The position numbers and the translations under genes were made by a program. The notes below the pieces were generated by a model. It was given only the letters and a program-made list of their open reading frames with translations, searched no databases and was not told where the DNA came from. A stretch of DNA of 64,000 nt from Piscinibacter gummiphilus (GTDB lineage Bacteria; Pseudomonadota; Gammaproteobacteria; Burkholderiales; Burkholderiaceae_C), in contig NZ_CP015118.1 of the NCBI RefSeq assembly GCF_002116905.1, positions 1 through 64,000 on the forward strand, written 5' to 3'. Positions 1-12,700 of this stretch are shown piece after piece (position 1 is the stretch's first letter; each line of letters opens with the position of its first letter).

Positions 1-119
1 CCGATAGGCCTTCGGGAAACCCACGATTACACCCCAAACCGTCTTCGAAGTCAAAGCGTCGCGCCAGAACCCGAGCAGAAGCCTCCCGGACACCGCCTGA
101 AGCACCTTGTGCGAAAAAC

Positions 120-189
120 TGTGGATAACCCTGTTAAAAGGGCCTCCGCACGACGTAGAATCCGGCCGCTCCAAGAGAAGTTTTCCACA
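120..189. promoter_or_regulatory. DnaA boxes upstream of dnaA
   Basis: A perfect DnaA box (TTATCCACA on the minus strand) lies at 120-128, and a one-mismatch copy (TTTTCCACA) at 181-189, ten bases before the dnaA start. DnaA boxes here are expected for autoregulation of dnaA or as part of the origin. No rpmH/rnpA is visible in the 197 bases before dnaA. Confidence 0.6.
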
Positions 190-197
190 AGTACAAC

Positions 198-1613
198 ATG
201 AGCGCTGACCTGTGGCAGCGCGGTTGCGAGCGACTCGCGGCCGAACTGCCCGAACAACAATTCAACACGTGGATCCGCCCGCTCCCCGCGGCCAGCGTCA
301 CCGACGCCGGCCCCGACGGCGCGGTGGCCTCGCTGCGTGTGCCCAACCGATTCAAGCTCGACTGGATCCGCAACCAGTACGCCACCCGCATCGAAGCCGT
401 GCTGAGCGAGCTGGCCGGCAAACCCGTCCGCCTCGACCTGTCGCTGGCCCCGCGCGACCTGCCGCCCGCCCGTCCGGCCGATCCGCCGCTGCGGTCCCAG
501 CAGGCCGCCGCGCCGGTCATCCACCTGCTCAACGAACCACCGCGTGAGGGCGCCCCGGCGCGCCCGCGTCCGGATGCGGCGCAATCGCTGCCGCGCCACC
601 GCTTGAACCCGGTGCTGACGTTCGACACCCTGGTGGCCGGCCGCGCCAACCAGATGGCCCGCACCGCCGCGCTGCACGTGGCAGGCGCCCCGGGCCAGAT
701 GTACAACCCGCTGTTCATCTACGGCGGCGTGGGCCTGGGCAAGACCCACCTGGTGCACGCCGTGGGCAACGCGCTGCTGGCCGACCGGGCCGACGCCCGG
801 GTGCTGTACCTCCACGCCGAGCAGTTCATCACCGACGTGGTGAAGAACTACCAGCGCAAGACCTTCGATGAGCTCAAGGCCAAGTACCACCAGCTCGACC
901 TGCTGCTCATCGACGACGTCCAGTTCTTCGCCGGCAAGGAACGCACCCAGGAGGAGTTCTTCAACGCCTTCGAAGCGCTGCTGGCCAAGAAGGCCCACAT
1001 CATCATGACGAGCGACACCTACCCGAAGGGGCTGGTGGACATCGACGAGCGCCTCACCTCCCGCTTCGATGCCGGCCTGACCGTCGCCATCGAACCGCCC
1101 GAGCTCGAAATGCGCGTGGCCATCCTGATGCGCAAGGCGGATGCCGAAGGCACCCCCATGCCGGAAGACGTCGCCTTCTTCGTCGCGAAGAACGTGCGCG
1201 CCAACGTGCGCGAGCTGGAAGGCGCCCTGCGCAAGATCCTCGCGTACTCCCGCTTCTCGCTGAAGGACATCAACATCCAGCTCGCCCGCGAGGCGCTGAA
1301 GGACCTGCTGTCCATCCAGAACCGCCAGGTGGGCGTCGAGAACATCCAGAAGACCGTCGCCGACTTCTACAAGATCAAGGTCGCCGACATGTACAGCAAG
1401 AAGCGCCCGGCCAGCATCGCCCGCCCGCGCCAGATCGCCATGTACCTCGCCAAGGAAATGACCCAGAAGAGCCTGCCCGAGATCGGCGAGCTGTTCGGGG
1501 GCCGCGACCACACCACCGTGCTGCACGCCGTGCGCAAGATCGCCGGCGAGCGCCAGAAGAACTCCGAACTGAACCAGCAGTTGCATGTGCTGGAGCAGAC
1601 CCTGAAAGGCTAG
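198..1613 (+). CDS. dnaA: Chromosomal replication initiator DnaA
   Basis: DnaA (471 aa) is the AAA+ initiator that binds DnaA boxes, opens the origin and loads the replicative helicase. The sequence shows an N-terminal DnaB/DiaA-interaction domain, a variable Pro/Arg-rich linker (about residues 90-140), the Walker A motif GGVGLGKTH near residue 177, Walker [11 protein letters not shown] near 238, and the C-terminal DNA-binding signature [15 protein letters not shown]. Length is normal for the family. The ATG at 198 follows the DnaA boxes directly and the reading frame is uninterrupted. It is followed by dnaN and gyrB, the classical order at a bacterial chromosome origin. Codons end almost only in C or G, which I take as the host signature for judging the rest of the window. 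Confidence 0.98.
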   Translation: MSADLWQRGCERLAAELPEQQFNTWIRPLPAASVTDAGPDGAVASLRVPNRFKLDWIRNQYATRIEAVLSELAGKPVRLDLSLAPRDLPPARPADPPLRSQQAAAPVIHLLNEPPREGAPARPRPDAAQSLPRHRLNPVLTFDTLVAGRANQMARTAALHVAGAPGQMYNPLFIYGGVGLGKTHLVHAVGNALLADRADARVLYLHAEQFITDVVKNYQRKTFDELKAKYHQLDLLLIDDVQFFAGKERTQEEFFNAFEALLAKKAHIIMTSDTYPKGLVDIDERLTSRFDAGLTVAIEPPELEMRVAILMRKADAEGTPMPEDVAFFVAKNVRANVRELEGALRKILAYSRFSLKDINIQLAREALKDLLSIQNRQVGVENIQKTVADFYKIKVADMYSKKRPASIARPRQIAMYLAKEMTQKSLPEIGELFGGRDHTTVLHAVRKIAGERQKNSELNQQLHVLEQTLKG

Positions 1614-1848
1614 ACCACAGTCAGTGGCAGACTGTCAAACAACAAGCCTGGGGACAACTCCAGAACAACTCGTTCGTTGTCCACAGGTTTGAGCAGTTCC
1701 GAAAAGTTGTGGGTTTCGACTCCCGCGTAACCAGACCGGCGGCACACAGGGTTACGCGAGAGCTAAGCAGTTGATAGAAAAAGAGAAAATGGCGTTTTCC
1801 ACAGAAAGCGTCGTTCCTCTACTAAGACGACTAATTTAAGAGGTTGAC
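1614..1848. other. dnaA-dnaN intergenic region, candidate oriC
   Basis: This 235-base gap has DnaA-box-like sites TTGTCCACA at 1677-1685 and TTTTCCACA at 1795-1803, plus an A-rich stretch (about 1770-1792) that could be an unwinding element. It also holds the dnaN ribosome binding site (AAGAGG, just before 1849). Whether the origin itself lies here or upstream of dnaA cannot be decided from the sequence alone; a GC-skew switch or initiation mapping would decide. Confidence 0.45.
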
Positions 1849-2964
1849 ATGATTGTCTTAAAAGCAGCGCAAGAAAAAGTCCTGAGCGCTCTGCAAGCCG
1901 TGTCCGGGATCGTGGAACGCCGGCACACCCTGCCCATCCTGGCCAACGTGCTGATCCGGAAAACCGGGGAACAGATCGAGCTCACCACCAGTGACCTCGA
2001 GATCCAGGTCCGCACCACGGCCGAGCTGGGCGGTGATGCCGCCAACTTCGCCACCACGGTCGGGTCGCGGAAGATGATCGACATCCTCCGCTCGCTGCCG
2101 TCCGACCAGGTCGTCACGCTGAGCGCCACCGCCAACAAGCTGACGCTGCAGGGCGGCAAGAGCCGCTTCACGCTCCAGACGCTGCCGGCCGACGATTTCC
2201 CGCTGGTCCAGGAAGCCGCCGACTTCGGGCCCATGTTCAGCGTCCCCCAGAAGGTGCTGAAGGGCCTGATCAACCAGGTACACTTCGCGATGGCGGTGCA
2301 CGACATCCGCTACTACCTGAACGGCATCCTGTTCGTCGCCGAAGGCAAGAGCCTGACCCTCGTCGCCACCGACGGTCACCGGCTCGCGCTGGCCCAGGCC
2401 ACCCTCGAGACCGAGATCCCGAAGCAGGAAGTCATCCTGCCGCGCAAGACCGTGCTCGAACTGCAGCGCCTGCTCACCGACGACAAGGAAGGTGACAACG
2501 CCATCGAGATGCGCTTCGCCGGCAACCAGGCCAAGTTCACGTTCAGCGGCATGGAGTTCGTCACCAAGCTCGTCGAAGGCAAGTTCCCCGACTACAACCG
2601 CGTCATCCCCAAGAACCACCGCAACAGCGTCGTGCTGGGCCGCACCGCCCTGCTGTCGAGCCTGCAGCGCGCCGCCATCCTGACCAGCGACAAGTTCAAG
2701 GGCGTGCGGGTCAACATCGAGCCGGGCGTGCTGCGCATCGCGTCCAGCAACGCCGAGCAGGAAGAAGCCAAGGAAGAACTCGAGATCGACTACGGAGGCG
2801 ATACCATCGAGATCGGCTTCAACGTCACGTACCTGATGGACGCGCTGTCCAACATGAGCGTCGACATGGTCAAGCTCGAACTCCAGGACACCAACTCCAG
2901 CGTGCTGATCACCGTGCCCGAGCAGTCGGGCTTCAAGTACGTGGTCATGCCCATGCGCATTTGA
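1849..2964 (+). CDS. dnaN: DNA polymerase III beta subunit (sliding clamp)
   Basis: DnaN (371 aa) forms the dimeric ring clamp that tethers DNA polymerase III and other enzymes to DNA. The start MIVLKAAQEKVLSALQAVSGIVERRHTLPIL is reached with LKAAQEKVL and the RRHTLPIL motif, and the C-terminal clamp ending is MPMRI, both typical of proteobacterial beta clamps. The three repeated clamp domains fit the normal length. The ATG at 1849 has a good ribosome binding site (AAGAGG). It lies between dnaA and gyrB and is probably co-transcribed with dnaA or driven from the intergenic region. Codon use is the same as in dnaA. Nothing unusual was seen. Confidence 0.97.
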   Translation: MIVLKAAQEKVLSALQAVSGIVERRHTLPILANVLIRKTGEQIELTTSDLEIQVRTTAELGGDAANFATTVGSRKMIDILRSLPSDQVVTLSATANKLTLQGGKSRFTLQTLPADDFPLVQEAADFGPMFSVPQKVLKGLINQVHFAMAVHDIRYYLNGILFVAEGKSLTLVATDGHRLALAQATLETEIPKQEVILPRKTVLELQRLLTDDKEGDNAIEMRFAGNQAKFTFSGMEFVTKLVEGKFPDYNRVIPKNHRNSVVLGRTALLSSLQRAAILTSDKFKGVRVNIEPGVLRIASSNAEQEEAKEELEIDYGGDTIEIGFNVTYLMDALSNMSVDMVKLELQDTNSSVLITVPEQSGFKYVVMPMRI

Positions 2965-3061
2965 CGCATTTGAGATTGGCCGCCTGACCCCCATATGTTC
3001 GAAGGCACCGGTGGATCGCGTGGCGGTCCCCCGGGTGCTGGATTGAATTTCGAGAGACTGA

Positions 3062-5559
<2,498 letters not shown>

Positions 5560-5560
<1 letters not shown>

Positions 5561-5564
5561 TGGT
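5560..5564. repeat. Target-site duplication, left copy (ATGGT)
   Basis: The five bases ATGGT directly precede the left TGT terminus at 5565 and recur directly after the right ACA terminus at 27289-27293. A 5-bp duplication is the hallmark of Tn7-family transposition. Its first base is the last base of the gyrB stop codon. Confidence 0.93.
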
Positions 5565-5611
5565 TGTAGGGTTACCCATAACGTGAGAATTTGAGGCCCA
5601 TAAGGTGAGAA
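5565..5611 (+). repeat. Left transposon end with two TnsB-type sites
   Basis: The terminus TGTAGGGTTACC (5565-5576) is followed by CATAACGTGAGAA (5577-5589) and CATAAGGTGAGAA (5599-5611), 22 bases apart. A partial inverted copy (TTCTCATAG, 5628-5636) follows. By analogy with Tn7 these are binding sites for the TnsB transposase. The stretch 5612-5780 up to the end of the helicase gene shows nothing else recognisable. Confidence 0.88.
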
Positions 5612-5780
5612 ACCTATGGGCTTTCGATTCTCATAGCCACCAGCTACTACCTCTCAAGCGCGTCGGCCAGCTGAACCGAGCGCTCGCTTTCTTTGCTTTT
5701 CCGCCCTCTGCAGGAGTTCTCCCCCGCTGCCAGGGTTAGAGGGCACGGCCGCCGCAGCCGCGCGCCGGGCTTTCTTGCGC

Positions 5781-7697
5781 TTAAACCAGGGGCTCAACCA
5801 CCCATCCTTGGTGCTGAAGCGCTGCGACGCAGTCGGCGGTGACCCGTTCCTGGTTGATGGCGAGGCACAAGAAGCTGGTAGGTCTTGACATCCCGACGTA
5901 GAGGTTCCGGAACTGCGAGAGGATGCTCTCCTTCATCTTGGGGTCGCGGACTTTCAGCCCGGCAAGCACAGGCAACGCTTCCGCCAGGTCAAAGCGGCGG
6001 CTGGGATGTCCGAGCGACTCGAGAACGAGCGTGGCCAAGTGCGTCTCGCCCTTCATTGAGGCCACTGTGCCAATCTCCACCTCAACGCACCGGCCTTCAC
6101 GCATGACCTGGCAGAGCCGCTGGCTGGCCTCTTGTTCAGGTTGCTTCTCCGGGGGAGCAAACACCGGCAGCGTCTGGAACTTAGCGACAGTCATGCCAGC
6201 GGGCAGCAGCGGTAGTAGATATTGGTAGAACCAGTCGATTGCCTGGCTGCGACCGGCCTCATTAGCACCGAGGCCAGGGGCAAGGGCTAGCGCCCGGCAC
6301 AGGTGCCGGACGTCCGTCGCATCTTGACCCGCATCGGCAAGCCGCCGAAGCAGCTGAGAGCCATCGCGCAGGCCTTCGATGTGCGGTGACTTCGCCGCTC
6401 GCAGCACCAATACTGCGGCACGCTTCGCGTCCACAGCTCGCGAGTGCATGGAGATGCCGTCGACCCGTGGCTCGGCAGGCTGGCTCAACAACGCCCAAAG
6501 TCGGTCGGAGCGCCCTCCAGCGCCCTTGGAGTGTTCCAGGTAGGCTGGCCAGTAGTCCAGCAGCGTTCGACCGGGCGCCTGCTTCGCGTCACTCTGCTTG
6601 CGGGCGCAGAGAGCCTTTACCGGCCGGCGATGAAGCGCGGCGTCATCGAACCGGTCTAACACGTGGTGGCCGAAAAGCTCGACCACGTCGCCTACACGCT
6701 TGGTCGCGTAAGTCACCAGCATGGGGGGATGAACATCGGCAGCGGTTCCGGTGACTGGGGCACCCCCGACGCGCACGCCCGATACAACCGCGGCTATGCC
6801 GGGGCCGAATCTCTTGCTGGTGCTTATCGGTAGTGCAGCCTCTGCGGGGAAACTGAGTTTTGAGAAATCGCCGTCGCCGCCCAGGATGCGTTGATTCACG
6901 TCGCCAAAGCGCTGAACAACCACCGAGTCGTCGAACAATCGGCTGAGCAAGGCCTCCTGCTCCCAGGAGGTGTCTTGCATCTCGTCGATATAGACCAGGG
7001 GAAACCTGCGGGACACCCGTTCCTTGATAGCAGGAGATTGTTCAAGCAGCATCTCGGCAAACGCGAACATGTCCGCGTAACGAAAGACGCCGGCCTGCGT
7101 GAGTTGCAGCTTGATTTCCTCGAGGAGGGGGTAGGTCTTCGAGGTGGCCTTGGGAATTGTTCCTTCCTCGCTGCCCAGCACCAAGTCTGGGCCTCTGTAG
7201 ACCAGCCCGCCCACCATCGGCTTGACCCCTTCGTCTTTTTGCGCCCAGCCCCAGAGCGATGGCTTCTTCATTGCCAGCGCGATGGCCTTGTTGGCGAAGA
7301 CCTCGTCGTCAATGACGTCGACTGATAGCCCGAGGCTACGTAGCGCTGGCAGTGCCAGGAAGCGGTCGACGAAGCCGTGAATGGTCCCGATGAAGTGCGG
7401 GTACGCCAACAGTCGCGCTCCCTCGGCCGTGGCTCCCAGCCGTCGCTGGATTTCCTCCCGCGCAACGTTCGTGTGGCTGAGCACGCAGATGCCGCGTTGG
7501 TCGTATGGCCACTTGCGCGCGAGGAGCAAGAGCTTGGCAGCCAGGACGGTAGTTTTACCGCTGCCAGGCGCCGCGTTGACATCACCAGAACCTGTTGCCA
7601 GCAAAACCGCTTGCCGCTCGGCATCGGTGAAGTCCAAATCGGGAGCTAGGTACTGAAGCTCGGCGAGGTCGTCTCCGGTAATGACGGGAATGCTCAT
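5781..7697 (-). CDS. gajB: UvrD/Rep-like helicase, Gabija GajB-like
   Basis: A 638-aa superfamily 1 helicase. It shows motif I APGSGKTT (43-50), motif Ia-like CVLSHTNVAR (71-80), motif II YIDEMQDT (236-243), motif III FGDVNQRI and motif VI LYVGMSRPT near the C-terminus. It overlaps the stop of the upstream OLD/TOPRIM gene by four bases, so the two are translationally coupled. An OLD-family nuclease next to a UvrD-like helicase is the class 2 OLD arrangement, i.e. the Gabija anti-phage system (GajA + GajB). Both proteins are longer than I recall for classic Gabija members (about 580 and 490 aa), so this may be a divergent branch. It is the outermost left cargo gene of the transposon. Confidence in helicase is very high, in a Gabija role moderate to high. 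Confidence 0.85.
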   Translation of the reverse strand: MSIPVITGDDLAELQYLAPDLDFTDAERQAVLLATGSGDVNAAPGSGKTTVLAAKLLLLARKWPYDQRGICVLSHTNVAREEIQRRLGATAEGARLLAYPHFIGTIHGFVDRFLALPALRSLGLSVDVIDDEVFANKAIALAMKKPSLWGWAQKDEGVKPMVGGLVYRGPDLVLGSEEGTIPKATSKTYPLLEEIKLQLTQAGVFRYADMFAFAEMLLEQSPAIKERVSRRFPLVYIDEMQDTSWEQEALLSRLFDDSVVVQRFGDVNQRILGGDGDFSKLSFPAEAALPISTSKRFGPGIAAVVSGVRVGGAPVTGTAADVHPPMLVTYATKRVGDVVELFGHHVLDRFDDAALHRRPVKALCARKQSDAKQAPGRTLLDYWPAYLEHSKGAGGRSDRLWALLSQPAEPRVDGISMHSRAVDAKRAAVLVLRAAKSPHIEGLRDGSQLLRRLADAGQDATDVRHLCRALALAPGLGANEAGRSQAIDWFYQYLLPLLPAGMTVAKFQTLPVFAPPEKQPEQEASQRLCQVMREGRCVEVEIGTVASMKGETHLATLVLESLGHPSRRFDLAEALPVLAGLKVRDPKMKESILSQFRNLYVGMSRPTSFLCLAINQERVTADCVAALQHQGWVVEPLV

Positions 7698-9628
7698 GCT
7701 GCCGCGGCCGCCTTTCCGGTCAGCCAGTTCAGAGCTTGCCGCAGATACGGCGGGAGCTTTGCGAAGAGCGCGTCACCCGTCCCGTAGTCGCCGGTTGCCA
7801 CAAGGTGGGCGGCGTACTGCGCAGTGACCGCTTTTGAGGCCCTACCACTCGCGAGCGGTTCATAGATGAGCGCGGCAAGCTTGTCTTCGTCATGCCCTGC
7901 CGCAGAGAGTGCTGCCCACGCATCGTGAGCTTCGGCCATGGCGAGCACCTCGTCCGCCTCGTCGAGCCGTTCACCCTTGACGTCAGCCTTTGTCGCGAGG
8001 TGGGTCGCGGTGAACATGAGCTCGCCGCAGCCGTACCGCGCCAGGTCGTACTCGAAGGTCCAGCGGTCCGAAACGCAGACGATGGTGTTGCCGCCTTGTG
8101 CTCTCTCCACCTTCGTCTTCACGACAGCCTTCAGCGCCTCGGGTGAATAGTCCGAATCGAAGCGCGCCTTTCCGCTATCGGACTTCTTGATGTAGCCGTT
8201 GGCGGCGTCCGGGACCACATCACGGTCGGTCAGACACGCGACTGGGATTTGGATGACCTCGCCGTCCTTGGCACGCTGAAGAATCCTTGCGTAGTGGTAC
8301 AGGCCAACGCCGCCGACGTTCACCACGGCAAGCCCGTACTTTGAGAACGACATGCCGCAGGCTGCGGCCAGCGCCGGTAGGAGGAGCGCCTCGGCCGGAC
8401 CTTCAACGATGGCGACACCTCTAGCGAAGAAGAGGTTGGCCTTGGTGGCATCAAGGAATCGGCGCAGAAAGTCGTAGTCGTTCTTCTTGAGCTTCGTCTT
8501 GTCGTGCCCGAGGCTGAACAACTGAGCGCGATGCACGAGGGTCATCGAGGCGATGTCGGCGCCGGCGGCAAGTGAGGGGCTGTGGGTGGTCATCACCACC
8601 TGGACCGGACGCTTCCCTTCCTGCGGCTTGGTGGCGCTTTGTTCCAGGAGCTCCTGTACTCGCTCCTGTAGCTGCGGATGGAGGTGCGCCTCCGGCTCCT
8701 CGATGAGGAGCAGCGCGAGTTCGTCGCCATCTCTGAGCAGCACGAGCTCAGTGGCCATGAAGAGGGCGTTGTTGTAGCCCAGACCCCGCGTGCATCGCTC
8801 GTCGTGGTGGATGCCAGCTGACGGCAGCAGCCCCAGCTCGAACTTCTCAAGGATGGGTTGGAGGGCTAGGTCGGGGGCAATCTGGATGCGGGATTCGAGC
8901 GAATCACCGGCAAAGGCGAACTTACCGAGGTAGTTGTTGTTGATGTCGTCCTGGACACCCTTGATGACGGGGTGCTTGCCGAGGTAGTTCTGGGTGAAGG
9001 CCATCAAGCCGACCAAGTTCCCGGGAATTTTGGTTGGGTCATCAGCATCGAAATCGTTGACCTCCTGGCCTTTGATGCTCTTGTGCGCCCCGAGAATCTG
9101 CGAGAGGCGGGATTGGCGCGCTGGCTTCAGTTCGGCTTCAGCGTCACGAAGCGGACGCAGATAGGTGGCTCGTACGAGCTCACGGACGGCGCTTCCAACT
9201 TCCAGACCGATACCATCGCGGCCAGCGCGGGTGATCGCGTCGATACGACCGCGCTTGTTGTCCTTCGGGGGAATCCAGCGAGCCTGCAGGTGAAGGATGA
9301 GGCTACGGCTCCCGTCGGTCTCATAGGTGAGCCATTCAAGCACCGCCGCCTCTTGGTCCGCATTCAGGTCAGCCAAGGTGGCCTCGATGAACATCGACTG
9401 GGCGCGAGATTCGCCCTCGATGTGGAAGTCCTGCTCGAACAGGCGCACGAACTCGTAGCTCGTGGTCCAGAGAACCTGCCGTATGGCATCGACGACCGCA
9501 GTCTTGCCGGCGTCATTCTCGCCAATGAGGATGTTCAGACCGGGCGACAGGGTCCAGTCAAGTTGTGGGGCGGTCTTGCCATCGCCGAAGGCGCGGAAGT
9601 TCTGGGCGCGGATTCTCTGAAGATGCAT
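7694..9628 (-). CDS. gajA: OLD-family ATPase/TOPRIM nuclease, Gabija GajA-like
   Basis: A 644-aa protein with an N-terminal ABC/SMC-like ATPase and a C-terminal TOPRIM nuclease. Visible are FRAFGDGKT at the start, Walker A GENDAGKT (36-43), Walker B LLLIEEPEAHLHPQ, then the TOPRIM residues in FFARGVAIVEGPAEALLLPAL (Glu) and CLTDRDVVPD (Asp-x-Asp). GajA proteins cut DNA when nucleotides are depleted during phage infection and work with the GajB helicase encoded next. I chose the ATG at 9628 because GGGAG lies 8 bases upstream and the ATPase core starts immediately; the frame is open for 18 further codons upstream, with no ribosome binding site. The 120 bases between this gene and the end of hsdR hold no other gene. 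Confidence 0.86.
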   Translation of the reverse strand: MHLQRIRAQNFRAFGDGKTAPQLDWTLSPGLNILIGENDAGKTAVVDAIRQVLWTTSYEFVRLFEQDFHIEGESRAQSMFIEATLADLNADQEAAVLEWLTYETDGSRSLILHLQARWIPPKDNKRGRIDAITRAGRDGIGLEVGSAVRELVRATYLRPLRDAEAELKPARQSRLSQILGAHKSIKGQEVNDFDADDPTKIPGNLVGLMAFTQNYLGKHPVIKGVQDDINNNYLGKFAFAGDSLESRIQIAPDLALQPILEKFELGLLPSAGIHHDERCTRGLGYNNALFMATELVLLRDGDELALLLIEEPEAHLHPQLQERVQELLEQSATKPQEGKRPVQVVMTTHSPSLAAGADIASMTLVHRAQLFSLGHDKTKLKKNDYDFLRRFLDATKANLFFARGVAIVEGPAEALLLPALAAACGMSFSKYGLAVVNVGGVGLYHYARILQRAKDGEVIQIPVACLTDRDVVPDAANGYIKKSDSGKARFDSDYSPEALKAVVKTKVERAQGGNTIVCVSDRWTFEYDLARYGCGELMFTATHLATKADVKGERLDEADEVLAMAEAHDAWAALSAAGHDEDKLAALIYEPLASGRASKAVTAQYAAHLVATGDYGTGDALFAKLPPYLRQALNWLTGKAAAAA

Positions 9629-9748
9629 TTTGGTTCTCCCTGTAGTGGCCTGCAGCACGCCGACAGAGATGCGTACTTGCATCGCCCCGTGAGCGTTCTG
9701 GCCTTCTTGTAGATTCGGACATCCAGCAGGACGCTATTGACTACGACG

Positions 9749-12700
9749 TCACGAACCTGCCCACTCCGCCGACAGCGACTCCGCCTGTTTCAATACTGTC
9801 TCCGTCGCCTCGTCCTGCCGATCCGGCGGGTACTTGTAGCGCTTGAGCAGGGTCTTCACCATCACGCGCAACCGAGCACGCACCGTCTCGCGCACAGACC
9901 AGTCAACGGTCAAGGAACCCCTGAGCTTTTGAGTCAGCTCGACCGCAATCTGCTTGAGCGTCGCATCGCCCAGATCGCGTACCGCCGCCTCATTCGTGGC
10001 CAGCGCGTCGTAGAAGGCCATCTCGTCCGTGGTCAGCCCCAGGCGCTCGCCGCGTAGCGCCGCCTCCTGGAACTTCTTGGCCATCTCGATGAGCTCTTCG
10101 ATGACCTGGGCCGTCTCGATGGCGCGGTTGCGGTAGCGCTGCAGGCTCAGCTGCAGCAGCTCGGAGAACTTGGCCTGTTGCACCACGTTGGTCTTGAAGC
10201 GCGACTTGATGTCGTCCTTCAGCAGGCGTTCCAGCAACTCCACCGCAAGGTTGCGCTCCTTCATGTGGCGCACGTCTTCCAGGAACTCGTCGGACAGGAT
10301 GCCAATGTCCGGCCGGTTCAGTCCGGCCGCCTTGAAGATGTCGATGATTTCGGCGCTGACCACGGCCTTGCTCATGATCTGGCGCAAGGCGTGTTCCTTC
10401 TGCTCGTCGCTGAGCTTCTTGCCCGAGGTGCCGAACTTGGTCAGCGCCGCCTTCACGGCCTGCAGAAAGGCCAGTTCGTCGCGGTGCGTCAACGCTGCAT
10501 CCAGCGTGCAGCACAGCGCGAAGGCTTTGCTGGCAGACAACACGGTGTCGGCAAAACGCTTCTTGCCGTCGTCCAGGCCCAGGATGTGGTTCGCCACGCC
10601 GGGCAGTAGCTGCCAAGCTTGGGTGCGGAACGCGTTGTAGCCGAAGCCGTGCAGCATGTCGTGCAGCACGCCCATCTTCTCCAGCAGCACGGCGAGCGCG
10701 TCCTCGGCCGCGATGGTGGGTTTGCCCTTGCCTTTGGCCTGGGTGTAGTCCTTCAGTGCAGCCTTCAGCTCATTGGCGATGCCGATGTAGTCCACCACCA
10801 GGCCGCCCGGCTTGTCCCTGAACACGCGGTTCACGCGGGCGATGGCCTGCATCAGGTTGTGGCCCTTCATGGGCTTGTCCACGTACATGGTGTGCATGCA
10901 CGGAGCGTCGAAGCCGGTAAGCCACATGTCGCGCACGATGACCAGCTTGAATGAGTCCGCCGGGTCTTTGTAGCGGCGCTCCAGTCGCTTCTTTGTGTCC
11001 TTGCTGTAGATATGGGGCTTGAGGAGCGCCTTGTCCGAGGCCGAGCCGGTCATGATGATCTTGACCACGCCCTTCTCGGGGTCCGGGTCGTGCCAACTGG
11101 GACGCAGGGCGATGATGGCGTCGTAAAGATGCACGCAGATTTCGCGGCTCATCGCCACCACCATGGCCTTGCCGTCCAGGCTGGCCAGGCGGTTCTCGAA
11201 GTGCTCCACCAAGTCGGCCGCCACCTTCTGGATGCGCGGGGGTGCGCCCACCAGCTTCTCCAGCGCGGCCCAGCGGCGCAGCTGGGCGGCTTTGGCGGTG
11301 TCGTCTTCCTCGTCCTCGGTCAGCTCGTCCACCTCGTCGTCGAGCTGCGGCGTATCCGCCTCCTTCAACTCCAGGCGGGCCAGCCGGCTCTCGTAGTAGA
11401 TCGGCACGGTGGCGCCGTCCTTCACGGCCTGCTCCACGTCGTAGATGTGGACGTAGTCGCCGAATACGGCCCGGGTGTCGCGGTCCTCCAGGGACACCGG
11501 GGTGCCGGTGAAGGCCACGAAGGTGGCGTTGGGCAGGCCATCGCGCAGGTGCTGGGCATAGCCGTAGCGCACATTACGCAGCCCACCGTACTCGGCGGGT
11601 GGCTCGGCCACCTGCAAGGCCAGTGGCTCGTTGGCGGCCGAGGTCTTGCGCGCATCCTTCATCTGCTTCTGTAGCTTGGGCATGCTCGCCTGAAAGCCGT
11701 ACTGACTGCGGTGCGCTTCGTCGCAGATGACGACGATGTTGCTGCGCGCCGAGAGCTCGGGGAACTCGTCCTCGTCCTCACCAGGCGAGAACTTCTGGAT
11801 GGTCGTGAAGATGACGCCGCCCGAAGGCCTGTTGGCCAGCAGCTCGCGCAGTCTGGGCCGGGTGTCGGCCTGCACCGGCGTCTCGCGCAGCAGTTCGGCC
11901 GCGCTGGCGAACACGCCGAAGAGCTGGTTGTCCAGGTCATTGCGGTCGGTCACCACCACCAGGGTCGGGTTGCCCATTTGCGGGTGCTGCATCAACTTGC
12001 CGGCCAGGCAGGTCATCTCGATGCTCTTTCCGGCGCCCTGGGTGTGCCACACCACTCCGCCCTTGCCCCGGCGCGCGGCATCGGCGCCTGGGTTTGAAGC
12101 CACCAGCACGCTCTCCACCACCGCACGCACCGCGTGGAACTGGTGATAGCCCGCCACCTTCTTGACCAGTCGGCCTTCGTCCTCGAACAGGATGAAGTGG
12201 CGCAGGTAGTCCAGCAGCCGTTCTCGCTGGAACAAGCCGTACACCAGCGTCTCCAGCTCGCGCATCGGTCCCAGCGGGTCGACGGTCTCCCCGTCAATGG
12301 TGCGCCAGGCCATGAAGCGTTCCTGGTCTGCAGTGAGTGAGCCCACACGGGCCTCGATGCCGTCGCTGATGACCAGCAGCTCGTTGCTTACGAACAGGTC
12401 CGGGATTTCTTCCTTGTAGGTCTGCAGCTGGTTGAAGGCGCCCCACAGGTCCGCGTTCTCGTCGCCGGGGTTCTTCAGCTCGAGCACCACGACCGGCAGG
12501 CCGTTGAGAAAGAGCACTACGTCCGGGCGGCGCGGCCGCTTCGACCCCTGGATGCTGAACTGGTTCAGCGCCAGCCAGTCGTTGAGGGCGACGTCCTCCC
12601 AGTCGACCAGCCGCACCCGGTCACCACGGGTCTCGCCGTCCTTCTGGTACTGGACCGGCACCCCTTCCACCAGCCAGCGGTGCATCGCCCGGTTGGCCTG

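Noticed and set aside
1..197. rpmH/rnpA upstream of dnaA
   Set aside because: No frame encoding the ribosomal protein L34 or RNase P protein is visible; only the DnaA boxes and promoter area fit.
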